A DNA stretch of 64,000 nucleotides from an uncultured Aquimarina sp. (GCA_947498455.1 CANMKK010000003.1:124001-188000), one strand, 5' to 3'. Positions 47,271 to 56,116 are shown, counted from the first letter of the stretch. Notes: a model not told the origin generated them from the letters alone. Translations and numbers: made by a program.

Positions 47271-49574
47271 TTAATTTTCTTTAAGAATGGCATACACCAA
47301 ATCTTTGGTAAGAGGTTTTCCTTTTGCCTTGGTGTATACCATTTTAAAATCATATCTAAAATCGCAACCATTTTTATAATCGCTGCATCCATAAGCAGTA
47401 TTTCCTTTTATAATAGTTCCTTTCTTACATTTTGGACAAGGCATCGGACTGGAAATATCACTAGTAGAAGATGTATTGATTGTTTTCTTTTCTTCGAATA
47501 CCAATTGAAATGTATCATCAAAACGTACAAGCCCTTCCTTATTTTCCGAATTCTCTTTAAACCCTTTTAGATTTACAGTACATCCTTTTTCTAAAAGTCT
47601 TAGATACTGATTTTCGGAAATTTTCTTGTCTTTAAAACTAAATGGAAGTGTGAAATTGCATTGATTCTTATACTCGCTACATCCATATGCGGAATTCCCT
47701 TTTATGATACTACCTTTCTTGCATTTCGGACATTTTTTGGTGGTAATTCCTTTTAATTTTTTATTCGTTTTTTTTGTTATGGATGCAGCATTCTTGGTAT
47801 GCGTAATATTAGCTCTTGTCTTTTCGGTTCGGACTTCATATACCAAATGATCTACCATTTGCTTCATGTTTCTAATAAAAGTTCCGGCATTATACGAGCC
47901 TTTTTCTATATCCTTAAGTTGTTTTTCCCATTGACCGGTTAGTTCTGCAGATTTAAGAAGTTGATTTCTAATTGTATCAATTAATTGTATTCCGGTTTCG
48001 GTAGGTAGAATTAATTTTTTACTACGTTTCACATACTTACGCTTAAAAAGGGTTTCGATGATATTTGCTCTTGTAGAAGGTCGACCGATACCATTCTCTT
48101 TCATTAATTCTCGCATCTCATCGTCATCCACTTGTTTTCCTGCAGTTTCCATAGAGCGTAATAATGTAGCTTCTGTATATTGTTTAGGTGGTTTGGTTTC
48201 TTTTTCTAAAAAAGAGGTTTCGTGCGCTCCCTTTTCTCCTTTTACAAATGATGGTAGTATTCCTTTTTCCTTTTTTTGTTGATGATTCTCTGCTGTTTCA
48301 AAAACAATACGCCATCCTTTCTTTAGAATCTCTTTTCCGGTTGTTTTAAATGTTACCGTATCCGCTTTACCGATCACCGTAGTATTCGCAACAGTACAAT
48401 CTTCATAAAAAGATGCAATAAATCGTTTTACTATAATATCATATACCTGTTGCTGGTTATACTGCAAATTGATCTGAACACCGGTAGGAATAATAGCGTG
48501 GTGATCCGTAACTTTTTTATCATTAAATACTTTGGATGACTTTTTAATTTTTGCATTAAGAATCGGAACTGTCAACTCACTATAGTTAGTTAACTTTTTT
48601 AATATCTCCGGTACTTTTGGGTATATATCATTAGGTAAAAAAGTAGTATCAACTCTGGGATACGTTATTACTTTCTGTTCATATAATTTTTGAGCTATTT
48701 TTAAAGTATCGTCTGCAGAAAAACCAAATTTTGTATTACAGTATACTTGTAATCCCGTAAGATCAAACAATTTAGGAGCATATTCTTTTCCCTGTTTTTT
48801 AGTAATAGAAACAATCTCGAAATCACTTTCTTTTACCTGCTCAGCAAACTTTTCTCCTTCTTCTTTTTTTAGGAAACGTCCCTCTTCACAATTAAACAAT
48901 GTATTTCGATACAATGCTTGTAGTTCCCAATAGGGTTGTGGTTTAAAATTTTCAATCTCCTTAAACCTATTGACTAACATCGCTAGGGTAGGAGTCTGTA
49001 CTCTCCCAACGGAGAGCACTTGCTTAAACCCTCCATGTTTTACGGTATATAACCGAGTGGCATTCATCCCAAGTAACCAATCTCCAATCGCTCTAGAGAA
49101 TCCAGCATAATACAGGTTATCATACTGAGAGGAAGGCTGCAGTTTTTCAAAACCTTCTTTGATTGCTTCTGTAGTTAATGAGGATATCCAGAGACGTTGT
49201 ACTTCTCCTTTATATACTGCTTGATCAATAACCCATCGCTGAATCAATTCACCTTCCTGACCCGCATCCCCACAATTGATTACTAGTTCAGCTTTATCAA
49301 ATAGTTTTTTGATAATCCCGAATTGCTTTTTGATACCTGAATTATCTACTACTTTAACCTTGAACTTATCAGGTAGCATAGGGAGATTGTTTAGATCCCA
49401 ACTTTTCCAATGAGGCTTATAATCATTTGGCTCTAGCAGTGTACACAAATGACCAAAAGTGTAGGTTACAGCATATCCATTACCTTCATAATATCCATCA
49501 CATTTGGTATTCGCTCCTAATACAGAAGCAATTTCTCTGGCTACACTTGGTTTTTCTGCAATACAAACTTTCAT
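47271..49574 (-). CDS. topB: DNA topoisomerase III
   Basis: A 767-residue type IA topoisomerase that passes single strands and often works with RecQ to decatenate. The Toprim domain opens KVCIAEKPSVAREIASVLG with the acidic NCGDAGQEGELIQRW. The nucleophile Tyr is in VITYPRVDTTFLP. The C-terminal part has two CPKC zinc ribbons (KCPKCKKGSIIKGNSAYGCS and PCPKCKKGTIIKGNTAYGCS), the second with CDFRYDF. Similar TopB forms occur both in chromosomes and on conjugative elements. Nothing mobile surrounds this one on the left, but the accessory region begins just beyond its start. Confidence 0.94.
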   Translation of the reverse strand: MKVCIAEKPSVAREIASVLGANTKCDGYYEGNGYAVTYTFGHLCTLLEPNDYKPHWKSWDLNNLPMLPDKFKVKVVDNSGIKKQFGIIKKLFDKAELVINCGDAGQEGELIQRWVIDQAVYKGEVQRLWISSLTTEAIKEGFEKLQPSSQYDNLYYAGFSRAIGDWLLGMNATRLYTVKHGGFKQVLSVGRVQTPTLAMLVNRFKEIENFKPQPYWELQALYRNTLFNCEEGRFLKKEEGEKFAEQVKESDFEIVSITKKQGKEYAPKLFDLTGLQVYCNTKFGFSADDTLKIAQKLYEQKVITYPRVDTTFLPNDIYPKVPEILKKLTNYSELTVPILNAKIKKSSKVFNDKKVTDHHAIIPTGVQINLQYNQQQVYDIIVKRFIASFYEDCTVANTTVIGKADTVTFKTTGKEILKKGWRIVFETAENHQQKKEKGILPSFVKGEKGAHETSFLEKETKPPKQYTEATLLRSMETAGKQVDDDEMRELMKENGIGRPSTRANIIETLFKRKYVKRSKKLILPTETGIQLIDTIRNQLLKSAELTGQWEKQLKDIEKGSYNAGTFIRNMKQMVDHLVYEVRTEKTRANITHTKNAASITKKTNKKLKGITTKKCPKCKKGSIIKGNSAYGCSEYKNQCNFTLPFSFKDKKISENQYLRLLEKGCTVNLKGFKENSENKEGLVRFDDTFQLVFEEKKTINTSSTSDISSPMPCPKCKKGTIIKGNTAYGCSDYKNGCDFRYDFKMVYTKAKGKPLTKDLVYAILKEN

Positions 49575-49978
49575 AGATATGACAAAAATAATTAAAATCT
49601 TACGATACCTTTTTATATTATAATTTAGTAGTGCTATGTAAAGATTTTAGATCATTAACTCTTCAAGAAACATGAATAAAAATAACACTTTAAGATGTTG
49701 AATTTTATTGTTTTAAGTTGTTTAAGTTGAAAAACTGATTATTTTAAAAGTTTCGCAAAGTTTTGATTTACTTTAATAGTAGAATAATTGCCCTAATGAT
49801 TTCTTATAAAAAAATATAGTCTCTAAAATTATAATAGCTTAAGCTAAGGATAATACCCATTATAATAAAAGTAGTTCTGATTGTCTTTAGTATTCTTAGA
49901 AGCATCACTTTAGTACTTATACGATTTACGCATAAAACTTTCGCATATAGTTCGTTTCTTTTGCACTATATCTGCGTT

Positions 49979-50018
49979 ATAAAATTCAACAATAGCTAAG
50001 GCTATTCTTTAATTTTAT
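49979..50018. repeat. fold-back hairpin, possible relative of the MITE-like element
   Basis: ATAAAATT / AATTTTAT and AATAGC / GCTATT form two stacked stems round a TAAG loop, within a longer region that contains another hairpin (GCATATAGT / ACTATATCTGC). The core ATAGCTAAGGCTA resembles ATAGCTGGGCTA in the element at 60468. Confidence 0.45.
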
Positions 50019-50330
50019 GCCTTAATCTAACACAAAATAATTCAAACTCTTTATACGAACTTCTTGTCCATAAATCGTATTAGAAGGATTAAAATAATAG
50101 CCCTTACCCCATACAGAAGTAGTTCGAAGCATTATAATAATACTTCGAAGGGTTACTGTAAGGCCTAGAAGCCTTAAAAGTAGGGGTAACACCCCATATC
50201 TTACCCCATAAATTGATCAAAATATGGTCTGGAGGCCTTAACACTTGGCCTAAAAGTAGTAAGTCAAGGGGTCAGGACTATTAAAATGATTTATTGAAAT
50301 AGTATCGAAAGGGGCACCCCCCATACTCGT

Positions 50331-50346
50331 AAGGGGGTACCCCCTT
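50331..50346. repeat. perfect 16-base GC-rich palindrome
   Basis: AAGGGGGTACCCCCTT is its own reverse complement and follows GGGGCACCCCCC a few bases upstream. It is very unusual for this AT-rich sequence. Confidence 0.6.
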
Positions 50347-50447
50347 ATAAATAGAAGCATCAAACCATTAGAATAGAGGTCGTCTGTCTTACCCAATATA
50401 GTAAGCATAGCTTTATTTTCTTTTATGATGAAACCAAAACAAGATAA

Positions 50448-50477
50448 GACCTGCTAGATTCTAAAATCTAACAGGTC
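50448..50477. repeat. dispersed palindromic repeat, copy 2
   Basis: GACCTG-C-TAGATT / AATCTA-A-CAGGTC forms a 12-bp stem with one mismatch round a CTAA loop. It shares layout and the GACCT/AGGTC ends with the copies at 47192 and 60665. Confidence 0.6.
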
Positions 50478-50535
50478 CTTGTTATACTACTTAATTAAAA
50501 ACTAGTATGAGTTATTTGTGGTATTGACCATTGTT

Positions 50536-50697
50536 TTATTCAATCATCCAAAAACATCTCCCAGTATATGTACAATTACCACCACATAAACTAAGGCATT
50601 GCTCATAACTATTAAATTGAGTACCTGCTTTTACTATTCTTTTTTCTTCTTTAGAAAGTCTGTGTACACCTTCTATATTTAATACATTTTTTAACAT
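50536..50697 (-). CDS. small Cys-rich peptide with bacteriocin-type leader
   Basis: A 53-residue gene too short for ordinary ORF calling, ATG 50695-50697 to TAA 50536-50538. The N-terminal half MLKNVLNIEGVHRLSKEEKR matches the Bacteroidota bacteriocin/RiPP leader pattern (I-x-G-x-x-x-L-S-K-x-E), with an AG in place of GG near residue 24-25. The C-terminal core is Cys-rich: EQCLSLCGGNCTYTGRCFW has four Cys in 15 residues. A secreted, cross-linked or cleaved peptide is likely; its function is unknown. No peptidase-containing exporter or modifying enzyme lies in the window. It resembles the peptide gene at 60885, on the far side of the T6SS-like cluster. Confidence 0.7.
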   Translation of the reverse strand: MLKNVLNIEGVHRLSKEEKRIVKAGTQFNSYEQCLSLCGGNCTYTGRCFWMIE

Positions 50698-50789
50698 ATT
50701 ATTGATTTTAAATTAGACATTAATGATTTATTAAAATATTGATATGAAATAAAATACCGAACATACCATCATAGAATACGTATATAAAA

Positions 50790-51416
50790 CTATGGACAGA
50801 TAGGGTTGCAAGGATCAGGATCAATTATAACACCTCCGGGTCTTCTGATAGTTCTTCCGTCTCCCCATTTTCTTGCTACAGGATTAACAACCCAGATACG
50901 TAGACCACCATTAGCAAATAAGTTTCTTTCTGCTTGTGATCTTAGTCGTAGTGTTATAACATCTTGTCCTTGATTATTAACGTACTGCTGTCGATCGGTT
51001 CCTCTATACGTTCCGATTATATTAGCCCCGTTTGGGCTTCTAATATCAACATAGGCATTACTTTCGAAATTATCACCTACGATCCAAATACAATAATAAT
51101 CATCACAACCCGCTCCAGCACTAACTATTTTTGGAGTACCATCCTTAGAAACTATCGCTGCATTATACCTGCCTAAAAATAAATTGACATTAGGACATCT
51201 AGAAACAGTTATGTACTCTTCTACCTTATAACCGGGCGGAATGCCTTCTATAGAGCATACTACGCTGACAGAAGATTGATTCTTTTTTAGATCCAATTCA
51301 ATTTCTGAGTTCTCAGTGATTGATTCTTCGTGTAGATAATGATCATCTTCTTTTTGACAACCTACTATTCCTAAAAAAAGTACCATGAGTACAATTTTGA
51401 ATATATTTAATTTCAT
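50790..51416 (-). CDS. lipoprotein with IPT/TIG-like domain
   Basis: A 208-residue exported protein. The signal MKLNIFKIVLMVLFLGIVGC ends in a lipobox Cys followed by QKEDD. The middle has paired Cys (CSIEG...RCPNV; GAGCDDYYCIWIVGDNF). The segment IWIVGDNFESNAYVDIRSPN followed by a beta-rich stretch to LRIWVVNP resembles IPT/TIG immunoglobulin-like domains. The C-terminus is Pro-rich with two Cys (IDPDPCNPICP). Role unknown. It lies upstream of the small Cys-rich peptide on the same strand, 92 bases apart, and is divergent from the Hcp gene. Confidence 0.65.
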   Translation of the reverse strand: MKLNIFKIVLMVLFLGIVGCQKEDDHYLHEESITENSEIELDLKKNQSSVSVVCSIEGIPPGYKVEEYITVSRCPNVNLFLGRYNAAIVSKDGTPKIVSAGAGCDDYYCIWIVGDNFESNAYVDIRSPNGANIIGTYRGTDRQQYVNNQGQDVITLRLRSQAERNLFANGGLRIWVVNPVARKWGDGRTIRRPGGVIIDPDPCNPICP

Positions 51417-51739
51417 AATTATTCGATTTGCGTTTTTAAAAATTTATGATTCTCGTCGACTAGAATACGTTCGTAAAACTAAAGGCAAATACTTGATTAT
51501 AAAAAGAAAGAAAAGTCAGTTTTATAAATTTGATGTTATTATATCCAAATATTCCAATACTTAATAACTCCTACACTTACATGTTTAAAAACTTCCACAC
51601 TCAAATACTTAATCAGTAAAATATATACTTTAATCGAAAATTATATAATCTCCCCGAATTCTTCGTATTGTTTTTCTACTTTTAGAGTTTATATATCTAT
51701 TTTGGTATATACAATATAACCTAACGGCTATAATACTAT
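51417..51739. other. divergent promoter region between the lipoprotein and hcp
   Basis: 323 bases of AT-rich DNA holding the promoters of two divergent units. A TATTTTGG sequence about 40 bases before hcp is one base short of the TAnnTTTG consensus. No ORF or strong hairpin was found. Confidence 0.45.
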
Positions 51740-52447
51740 ATGGCGATACAAGCGAAACTATACCTTGATGATAAGGAGATCAATGTAATAGCGTGTAATT
51801 TTTCTTATAAACAAGAAACAGATCATACAGGCAGACCTACTAATAAACCTAGATATATGGGAATGGAAATGGTGGTAGAGGTACGTAAGGATGTTGATTT
51901 TATGGAATTAACGATTGCACCAGATATGAAAAAACAATTAGAAATACATTTTATACCCATACATCTAACAAGTAAAATCCGGAAAATTAAGCTGATCGAT
52001 TCTCATTTTGTAAGAAACACAGTGAACTATGCTGCTGATGGTATCACTCCCATAACAGAAACCTTGTTTATTACCAGTGCAGGAGTAAAAGATACTAACT
52101 CCGAAACTGAATACTCTGCTACATGGAGAACGACTTTTGCCGATAATACTCCGGTTACTGTTAGGGAGGAGCACGTGGAACCAGAAATGATAGAAAGTTA
52201 TTACGAAGACAAACAAGGTAATAGAATACCGGAAAATAAAGTTAAAATAGGAGATGAGATATACCTAGTATTAAAAACCAAAAACGCTATTGGCAAATCA
52301 ATAAAAATAGATTTATGTGATAACATAAGAGATTTTGAGTATAATGGCTCAGTATTGGAAGACGATATTTTAGAAGGTATTTCTATTACTTCAGAAATAC
52401 AAAGAATTGCATTAAAAGTAGTCCGGCAACAAAAAACAGAATCGTAA
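51740..52447 (+). CDS. tssD: extended Hcp / TssD type VI secretion tube protein
   Basis: A 235-residue protein. Residues 1 to about 140 match the Bacteroidota TssD form of Hcp (established as the tube of subtype iii T6SS): AKLYLDDKEINVIACNFSYK, QETDHTGRP, then VRKDVDFMEL and the beta-rich end ITETLFITSAGVKD. Plain TssD is about 130 residues, so about 145-235 is an added domain (PEMIESYYEDKQGN, then KIGDEIYLVLKTKNAIGKSI). A similar domain is visible at the N-terminus of the next gene. The stop overlaps that gene's ATG (TAATG). It probably forms or caps the tube and carries cargo. No sheath, baseplate or ATPase genes are in the window. Confidence 0.82.
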   Translation: MAIQAKLYLDDKEINVIACNFSYKQETDHTGRPTNKPRYMGMEMVVEVRKDVDFMELTIAPDMKKQLEIHFIPIHLTSKIRKIKLIDSHFVRNTVNYAADGITPITETLFITSAGVKDTNSETEYSATWRTTFADNTPVTVREEHVEPEMIESYYEDKQGNRIPENKVKIGDEIYLVLKTKNAIGKSIKIDLCDNIRDFEYNGSVLEDDILEGISITSEIQRIALKVVRQQKTES

Positions 52448-54162
52448 TGGGAAGAATTTGGTTTAATGATTTTGAACATATTAGTACGGATTTTGAGGAT
52501 TTAACAATAGAAGCTCCTCGTGTAACTAATGCTTATTTTGCAAAAAAAGTAGTTACTGCAGGTAATTCTGCTACAGGTCCGACGGTTGCTTTTACGGAAA
52601 TTAATGAAGGGGTTTTAGGAAGAGATGTTTATATAATTGTAGAAACGGAAAATTTTGTTCCAATAGATCAACCAATTGTATCTACAGAAAGAGCAAGTCT
52701 AACCGTTACTTTAAAAACAGGAGATTGTAATCTAACAAATGTTTCTGATGAAACTATACAAATTACTGATGGTACAACTAATGTAGATAGTTTTACAACC
52801 CAAGTTGGAAATACTAATGTGTTAAATGATATAGAAGGTAATTGCTTATATATTAATCTTGATGATTTTGTTGATAAAGCTATTTTTAAAATTTCCTTAC
52901 GTCCACATACTAGAGCTGTTTTTGATACTTGGGCAGAAAATATTCATAGTGCCGGAACTGATCTTCCATCTATAGAAATAGAGGTAACCCCAGAGGATGA
53001 TACAATGCTTGTTGTGTATGGTCCGGAGGATGATGAGCAAGGACCACCTCTAGAAATTGGTCGTTTTGCAAATTCAGATGGACATTTATTTAGATTAGAA
53101 AATAAGATTGTATATGAGATTTATCATGGTGATAATTTGTATAATAATTTTGATGAGGTAAATTCAAATAATCAACAGGTAAGAAGAAGAATAGGGCGGC
53201 TGACTAATAACTGGGCTAGAATTGATAATTACGATGAAAATAATCCTAAACATCTAGTTACTTATTTTTATCACGATAGTAATGATAATGAACATAAGGT
53301 ATGTACTACGGAGAAAATAAGAATAACAGAAAAAGGTCCAAGATCAAATACAATTCCACCATTAGCTTCTAGAGGTACACAAATTCCTCCAATAATAGAT
53401 TATAGAAATAATCAAAGAGCTGGAGAAGATATATCAGCTAGTACTTTGACCAGATATACAAATGGAGTACACGCGATTGAATATTCAAAAATGGAAGACA
53501 CCAACAACCCTGGAAATTATATAGTTTCGACTAATATACTTAGAGAACGATGGTACCCTGTACCAAATGGTAATAATTTTGTCCATATGGTTAATGCGGA
53601 TATAGAACAAGAAGCGGGTATGGGGCCTCAAGTTTTTACAGGATTGGATTATGTAAATGGAGATCTAAGGATTAGATATTGTTTTAAAGATACCAGAAGA
53701 AGACATGTTCAACCTGACCTATTAGCAGCTCTTATTGGTGTCATTGCTCAGTTTAATGAAGGAGATATTAATGATCAGGGTAATGTTAGATCCGGATTAA
53801 GTCATAGAATATGTGGAGAAGGTTTTTCTTATGAAGATGGGTCTTGTTACCCAAGTACATCACATAGGAATGGTTTAGCTGGAGACTTATACTACCTAAG
53901 TACTAGTTTAAACGGTGTTGAAGTTTTATTGCAAGATTCAGATTTTGATTATACAAATCAGGTTATATTTTGTAATTTATTATATGATTTTGGTTGGTCT
54001 CGAACAGGTAATTCTTTATCCGAAAACTTTACAAATCTAGCTATAGGGATTAATTCTTCAACCATTTTGCCTCATAGTTCACATGTGACAACACCAAGAC
54101 ATAACAACCATCATCATATCCAACGATTTAGTAATAATTTTGTCCAAAATTTACTACCATGA
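52447..54162 (+). CDS. putative T6SS effector with C-terminal LAS (M15-like) peptidoglycan peptidase domain
   Basis: A 571-residue protein with no signal peptide. Residues about 24-92 resemble the extension of the preceding Hcp (PRVTNAYFAKK, GRDVYIIVETEN, ASLTVTLKTG). The middle (about 180-300) has repeated beta segments (EIGRFANSDGHLFRLENK, then LTNNWARIDNY). The C-terminus carries the LAS metallopeptidase zinc signature: H473-x6-D480 in TSHRNGLAGDLYYLS, and a final His cluster H555-H557 in NNHHHIQRFSN. These fit HxxGxAxD and the late HxH of M15-type D,D- or L,D-peptidases. Cell-wall peptide cleavage in a target cell is inferred. It is coupled to hcp (TAATG) and to the lipoprotein after it (ATGA). 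Confidence 0.75.
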   Translation: MGRIWFNDFEHISTDFEDLTIEAPRVTNAYFAKKVVTAGNSATGPTVAFTEINEGVLGRDVYIIVETENFVPIDQPIVSTERASLTVTLKTGDCNLTNVSDETIQITDGTTNVDSFTTQVGNTNVLNDIEGNCLYINLDDFVDKAIFKISLRPHTRAVFDTWAENIHSAGTDLPSIEIEVTPEDDTMLVVYGPEDDEQGPPLEIGRFANSDGHLFRLENKIVYEIYHGDNLYNNFDEVNSNNQQVRRRIGRLTNNWARIDNYDENNPKHLVTYFYHDSNDNEHKVCTTEKIRITEKGPRSNTIPPLASRGTQIPPIIDYRNNQRAGEDISASTLTRYTNGVHAIEYSKMEDTNNPGNYIVSTNILRERWYPVPNGNNFVHMVNADIEQEAGMGPQVFTGLDYVNGDLRIRYCFKDTRRRHVQPDLLAALIGVIAQFNEGDINDQGNVRSGLSHRICGEGFSYEDGSCYPSTSHRNGLAGDLYYLSTSLNGVEVLLQDSDFDYTNQVIFCNLLYDFGWSRTGNSLSENFTNLAIGINSSTILPHSSHVTTPRHNNHHHIQRFSNNFVQNLLP

Positions 54163-54917
54163 TTTATCGATTAATAATAATTACACTTGTTACTTTTAGT
54201 TCTTGCAAACACAATGTGGGCAATAGAGTTGATAAATCCCTTTCTGAGTATAATGACACAATTTACGCCAATAGTAATCAGGATAAAAGTCTTGATATCG
54301 AGTTTTTAGATTCCCTATCTAAAAAAATAACACTGCCATATGGCAGAAAAGAACTGGTCGATATTGATTTTCCCGATGATTGGTATTGTGGTGGTGGATA
54401 CTTAGAAGGTTCTTTAAAGAAGGAAGGCTTAAATGATAAAGATAGTATTCAGTATGCTCAGAGTTACTTTAGGATTATAAAATTTAATAGAAATGATAAT
54501 ATAAATATTGATTTTAATAAGAGCATAAAATTAAATGATAGTGCAACTTTACACACAATAAATAATTTACTAATAAAGAAAAACGATGATAAGCAAAAAA
54601 GGATTAAATCTGATTTATCGTTATATATAAAGTTACCAAATTATAAGAATTTTAAAATATTTGGTCTTTTGGGTAAGGGAGATCATCTTTTTTATAATCC
54701 TATTTATATTATAGTTAAAAATAATAAAATTTCTGATGTATTGGCAGCTTATGAGTATTCAAAATCTGAAACTCTTATAAACAAAAGTATATACATAGAT
54801 GAGAATCACTTATTTAATTGCAAAATTTTTGATAATACCGATGGATTTGAAGTTAATTCAGGAAAAAATGTTTCTTATAAAATTTCTAATGAAGGAAAAT
54901 TTGTAAGGAAACAATAA
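54159..54917 (+). CDS. lipoprotein, candidate immunity protein for the effector
   Basis: A 252-residue protein with a short signal (IYRLIIITLVTFSSC) and lipobox Cys at residue 16. It should sit in the periplasm-facing membrane, where an incoming peptidoglycan peptidase would act. The start ATG overlaps the effector stop (ATGA), the strongest form of coupling. No known family is recognised. Visible segments are ELVDIDFPDDWYCGGGYLEG and a hydrophobic, Tyr-rich middle (YKNFKIFGLLGKGDHLFYNP). Immunity is inferred from coupling, location and adjacency only. Confidence 0.6.
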   Translation: MIYRLIIITLVTFSSCKHNVGNRVDKSLSEYNDTIYANSNQDKSLDIEFLDSLSKKITLPYGRKELVDIDFPDDWYCGGGYLEGSLKKEGLNDKDSIQYAQSYFRIIKFNRNDNINIDFNKSIKLNDSATLHTINNLLIKKNDDKQKRIKSDLSLYIKLPNYKNFKIFGLLGKGDHLFYNPIYIIVKNNKISDVLAAYEYSKSETLINKSIYIDENHLFNCKIFDNTDGFEVNSGKNVSYKISNEGKFVRKQ

Positions 54918-54929
54918 TCATAATGCCTG

Positions 54930-55058
54930 CATATTGCAATTATTATAACAGAATGTAATTTTGACGGTCTGGATAAAAACGAAACAGAAGATTGTTACTT
55001 ATATATTATTTCACACGATTTCCCTGAGCAAGAATTTAGCGTAAGGGTTCTATCTTGA
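54930..55058 (+). pseudogene. C-terminal gene remnant
   Basis: An open stretch of 42 codons with coding character but no start codon: IAIIITECNFDGLDKNETED, then CYLYIISHDFPEQEFSVRVL, TGA at 55056. It lies in the gap between two lipoprotein genes, on the same strand. It reads like the tail of a deleted gene, family unknown. Confidence 0.45.
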
Positions 55059-55132
55059 TAAAATAAAAGGAAATATAAAGATTCTTTTAATAGGCTAAAG
55101 ACTAAACGGTATTTTAAAAATACTCAAAAACA

Positions 55133-56116
55133 ATGATTAAATACACCTATGCTTTTATATTATTTGTTAGTATAATATGCTGTAAAAAAAGTAATACAGA
55201 ACAAGCAAGTAAAGATAATACTACACACGGTAAGAACTATAATATTCAACAAAAAACAATAAATAGATATATAGATAATCCTGATTATTTTATCAAAGAT
55301 ATTGATATCAATAATGACAGATTTATAGATAAAGTTGTTAGTAATGAAAAATATAAAGGCAATGCACTTCTTTTTTTCCTGAATAAAAATGACAATTATG
55401 AGCTAGTATTAGAAAGCATTAATTTTTCTGAGGACGGAGGTAAGATAATTGGAGAAATTGAGGCTACAAATAATGGAAATGAAGTTGTCAAAATACATAC
55501 ATATTTCCCTGATGGCGGCATTGATAAGGCAACTTATTTTATAAGCTATGCTGAGAATTCTTGGATGTTAAATAGAACTATTTTCGAAACAAGTAATTGG
55601 CAGGAGGATCATACCAAAAATTATTTATGTGAAGTGCAACAAAATATACATTTATCTAAATTGAATACTCAAGAAGGAATTAAGTTACTGAAACAAATTC
55701 CTAAAGTCGATGTAAGAGCAAATAAATGTGAAATAAAATATAAATTCGAAGGTACTTTAGAACAGTTTTCAACTAGATTTAAAGAAGGTAGTAAAAAAAG
55801 TGTTACTGATGTTGATAGGTACAAAGCTTTACTTTCAAAATTTAATTTATCAAAAGAGAACCTTATACTTTATAATGACATAGCTTATTATTTAGAAAAA
55901 TTAAATGCCTATAAGGAATCTATATTCCTTTTGGAAAAAATTATAAATCAATTTCCAAACAGAACTGTAGCTTACATTAATTTAGGAGATGCATATTGGG
56001 GCGTAGGGGAAGAGCAAAAAGCAAAAGAAACCTACAATAAATATATTGTACTAATGAAATCATCTGGTAAAGAACAAAAAATACCAAAATTAGTCTGGGA
56101 TAGGATTAACTTATAA
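55133..56116 (+). CDS. lipoprotein with FG-GAP-like N-domain and C-terminal TPR
   Basis: A 327-residue protein. The signal IKYTYAFILFVSIICC ends in a Cys pair typical of a lipobox. Residues about 45-165 hold a D-x-D-x-N-x-D calcium-loop-like motif (KDIDINNDRFIDKVVSN) and a beta-rich fold (VKIHTYFPDGGIDKATYF) similar to the protein at 57009. The C-terminal third has tetratricopeptide character (LILYNDIAYYLEKLNAYKES, then TVAYINLGDAYWGVGEEQKA). No catalytic motif. Within the array it is a candidate additional immunity or stress protein; that role is inferred. Confidence 0.6.
   Translation: MIKYTYAFILFVSIICCKKSNTEQASKDNTTHGKNYNIQQKTINRYIDNPDYFIKDIDINNDRFIDKVVSNEKYKGNALLFFLNKNDNYELVLESINFSEDGGKIIGEIEATNNGNEVVKIHTYFPDGGIDKATYFISYAENSWMLNRTIFETSNWQEDHTKNYLCEVQQNIHLSKLNTQEGIKLLKQIPKVDVRANKCEIKYKFEGTLEQFSTRFKEGSKKSVTDVDRYKALLSKFNLSKENLILYNDIAYYLEKLNAYKESIFLLEKIINQFPNRTVAYINLGDAYWGVGEEQKAKETYNKYIVLMKSSGKEQKIPKLVWDRINL

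Larger units (their letters stand above)
49575..50535. other. long non-coding accessory region with hairpins
   Basis: No ORF with coding character on either strand. It holds the fold-back at 49979-50018, a stretch (about 50100-50350) much richer in G/C and in short inverted repeats than its surroundings, the 16-base palindrome at 50331, and the dispersed repeat at 50448. Confidence 0.6.

Noticed and set aside
50331..50346. The GC-rich palindrome as an insertion-sequence end
   Set aside because: No transposase, no partner end and no target duplication can be seen.
51740..54162. Reading the Hcp-like gene and peptidase as a prophage tail tube and endolysin
   Set aside because: Hcp and phage tail tubes share a fold and M15 domains occur in endolysins. 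However, there are no terminase, capsid, holin or integrase genes nearby, and the N-terminal motif fits Bacteroidota TssD.
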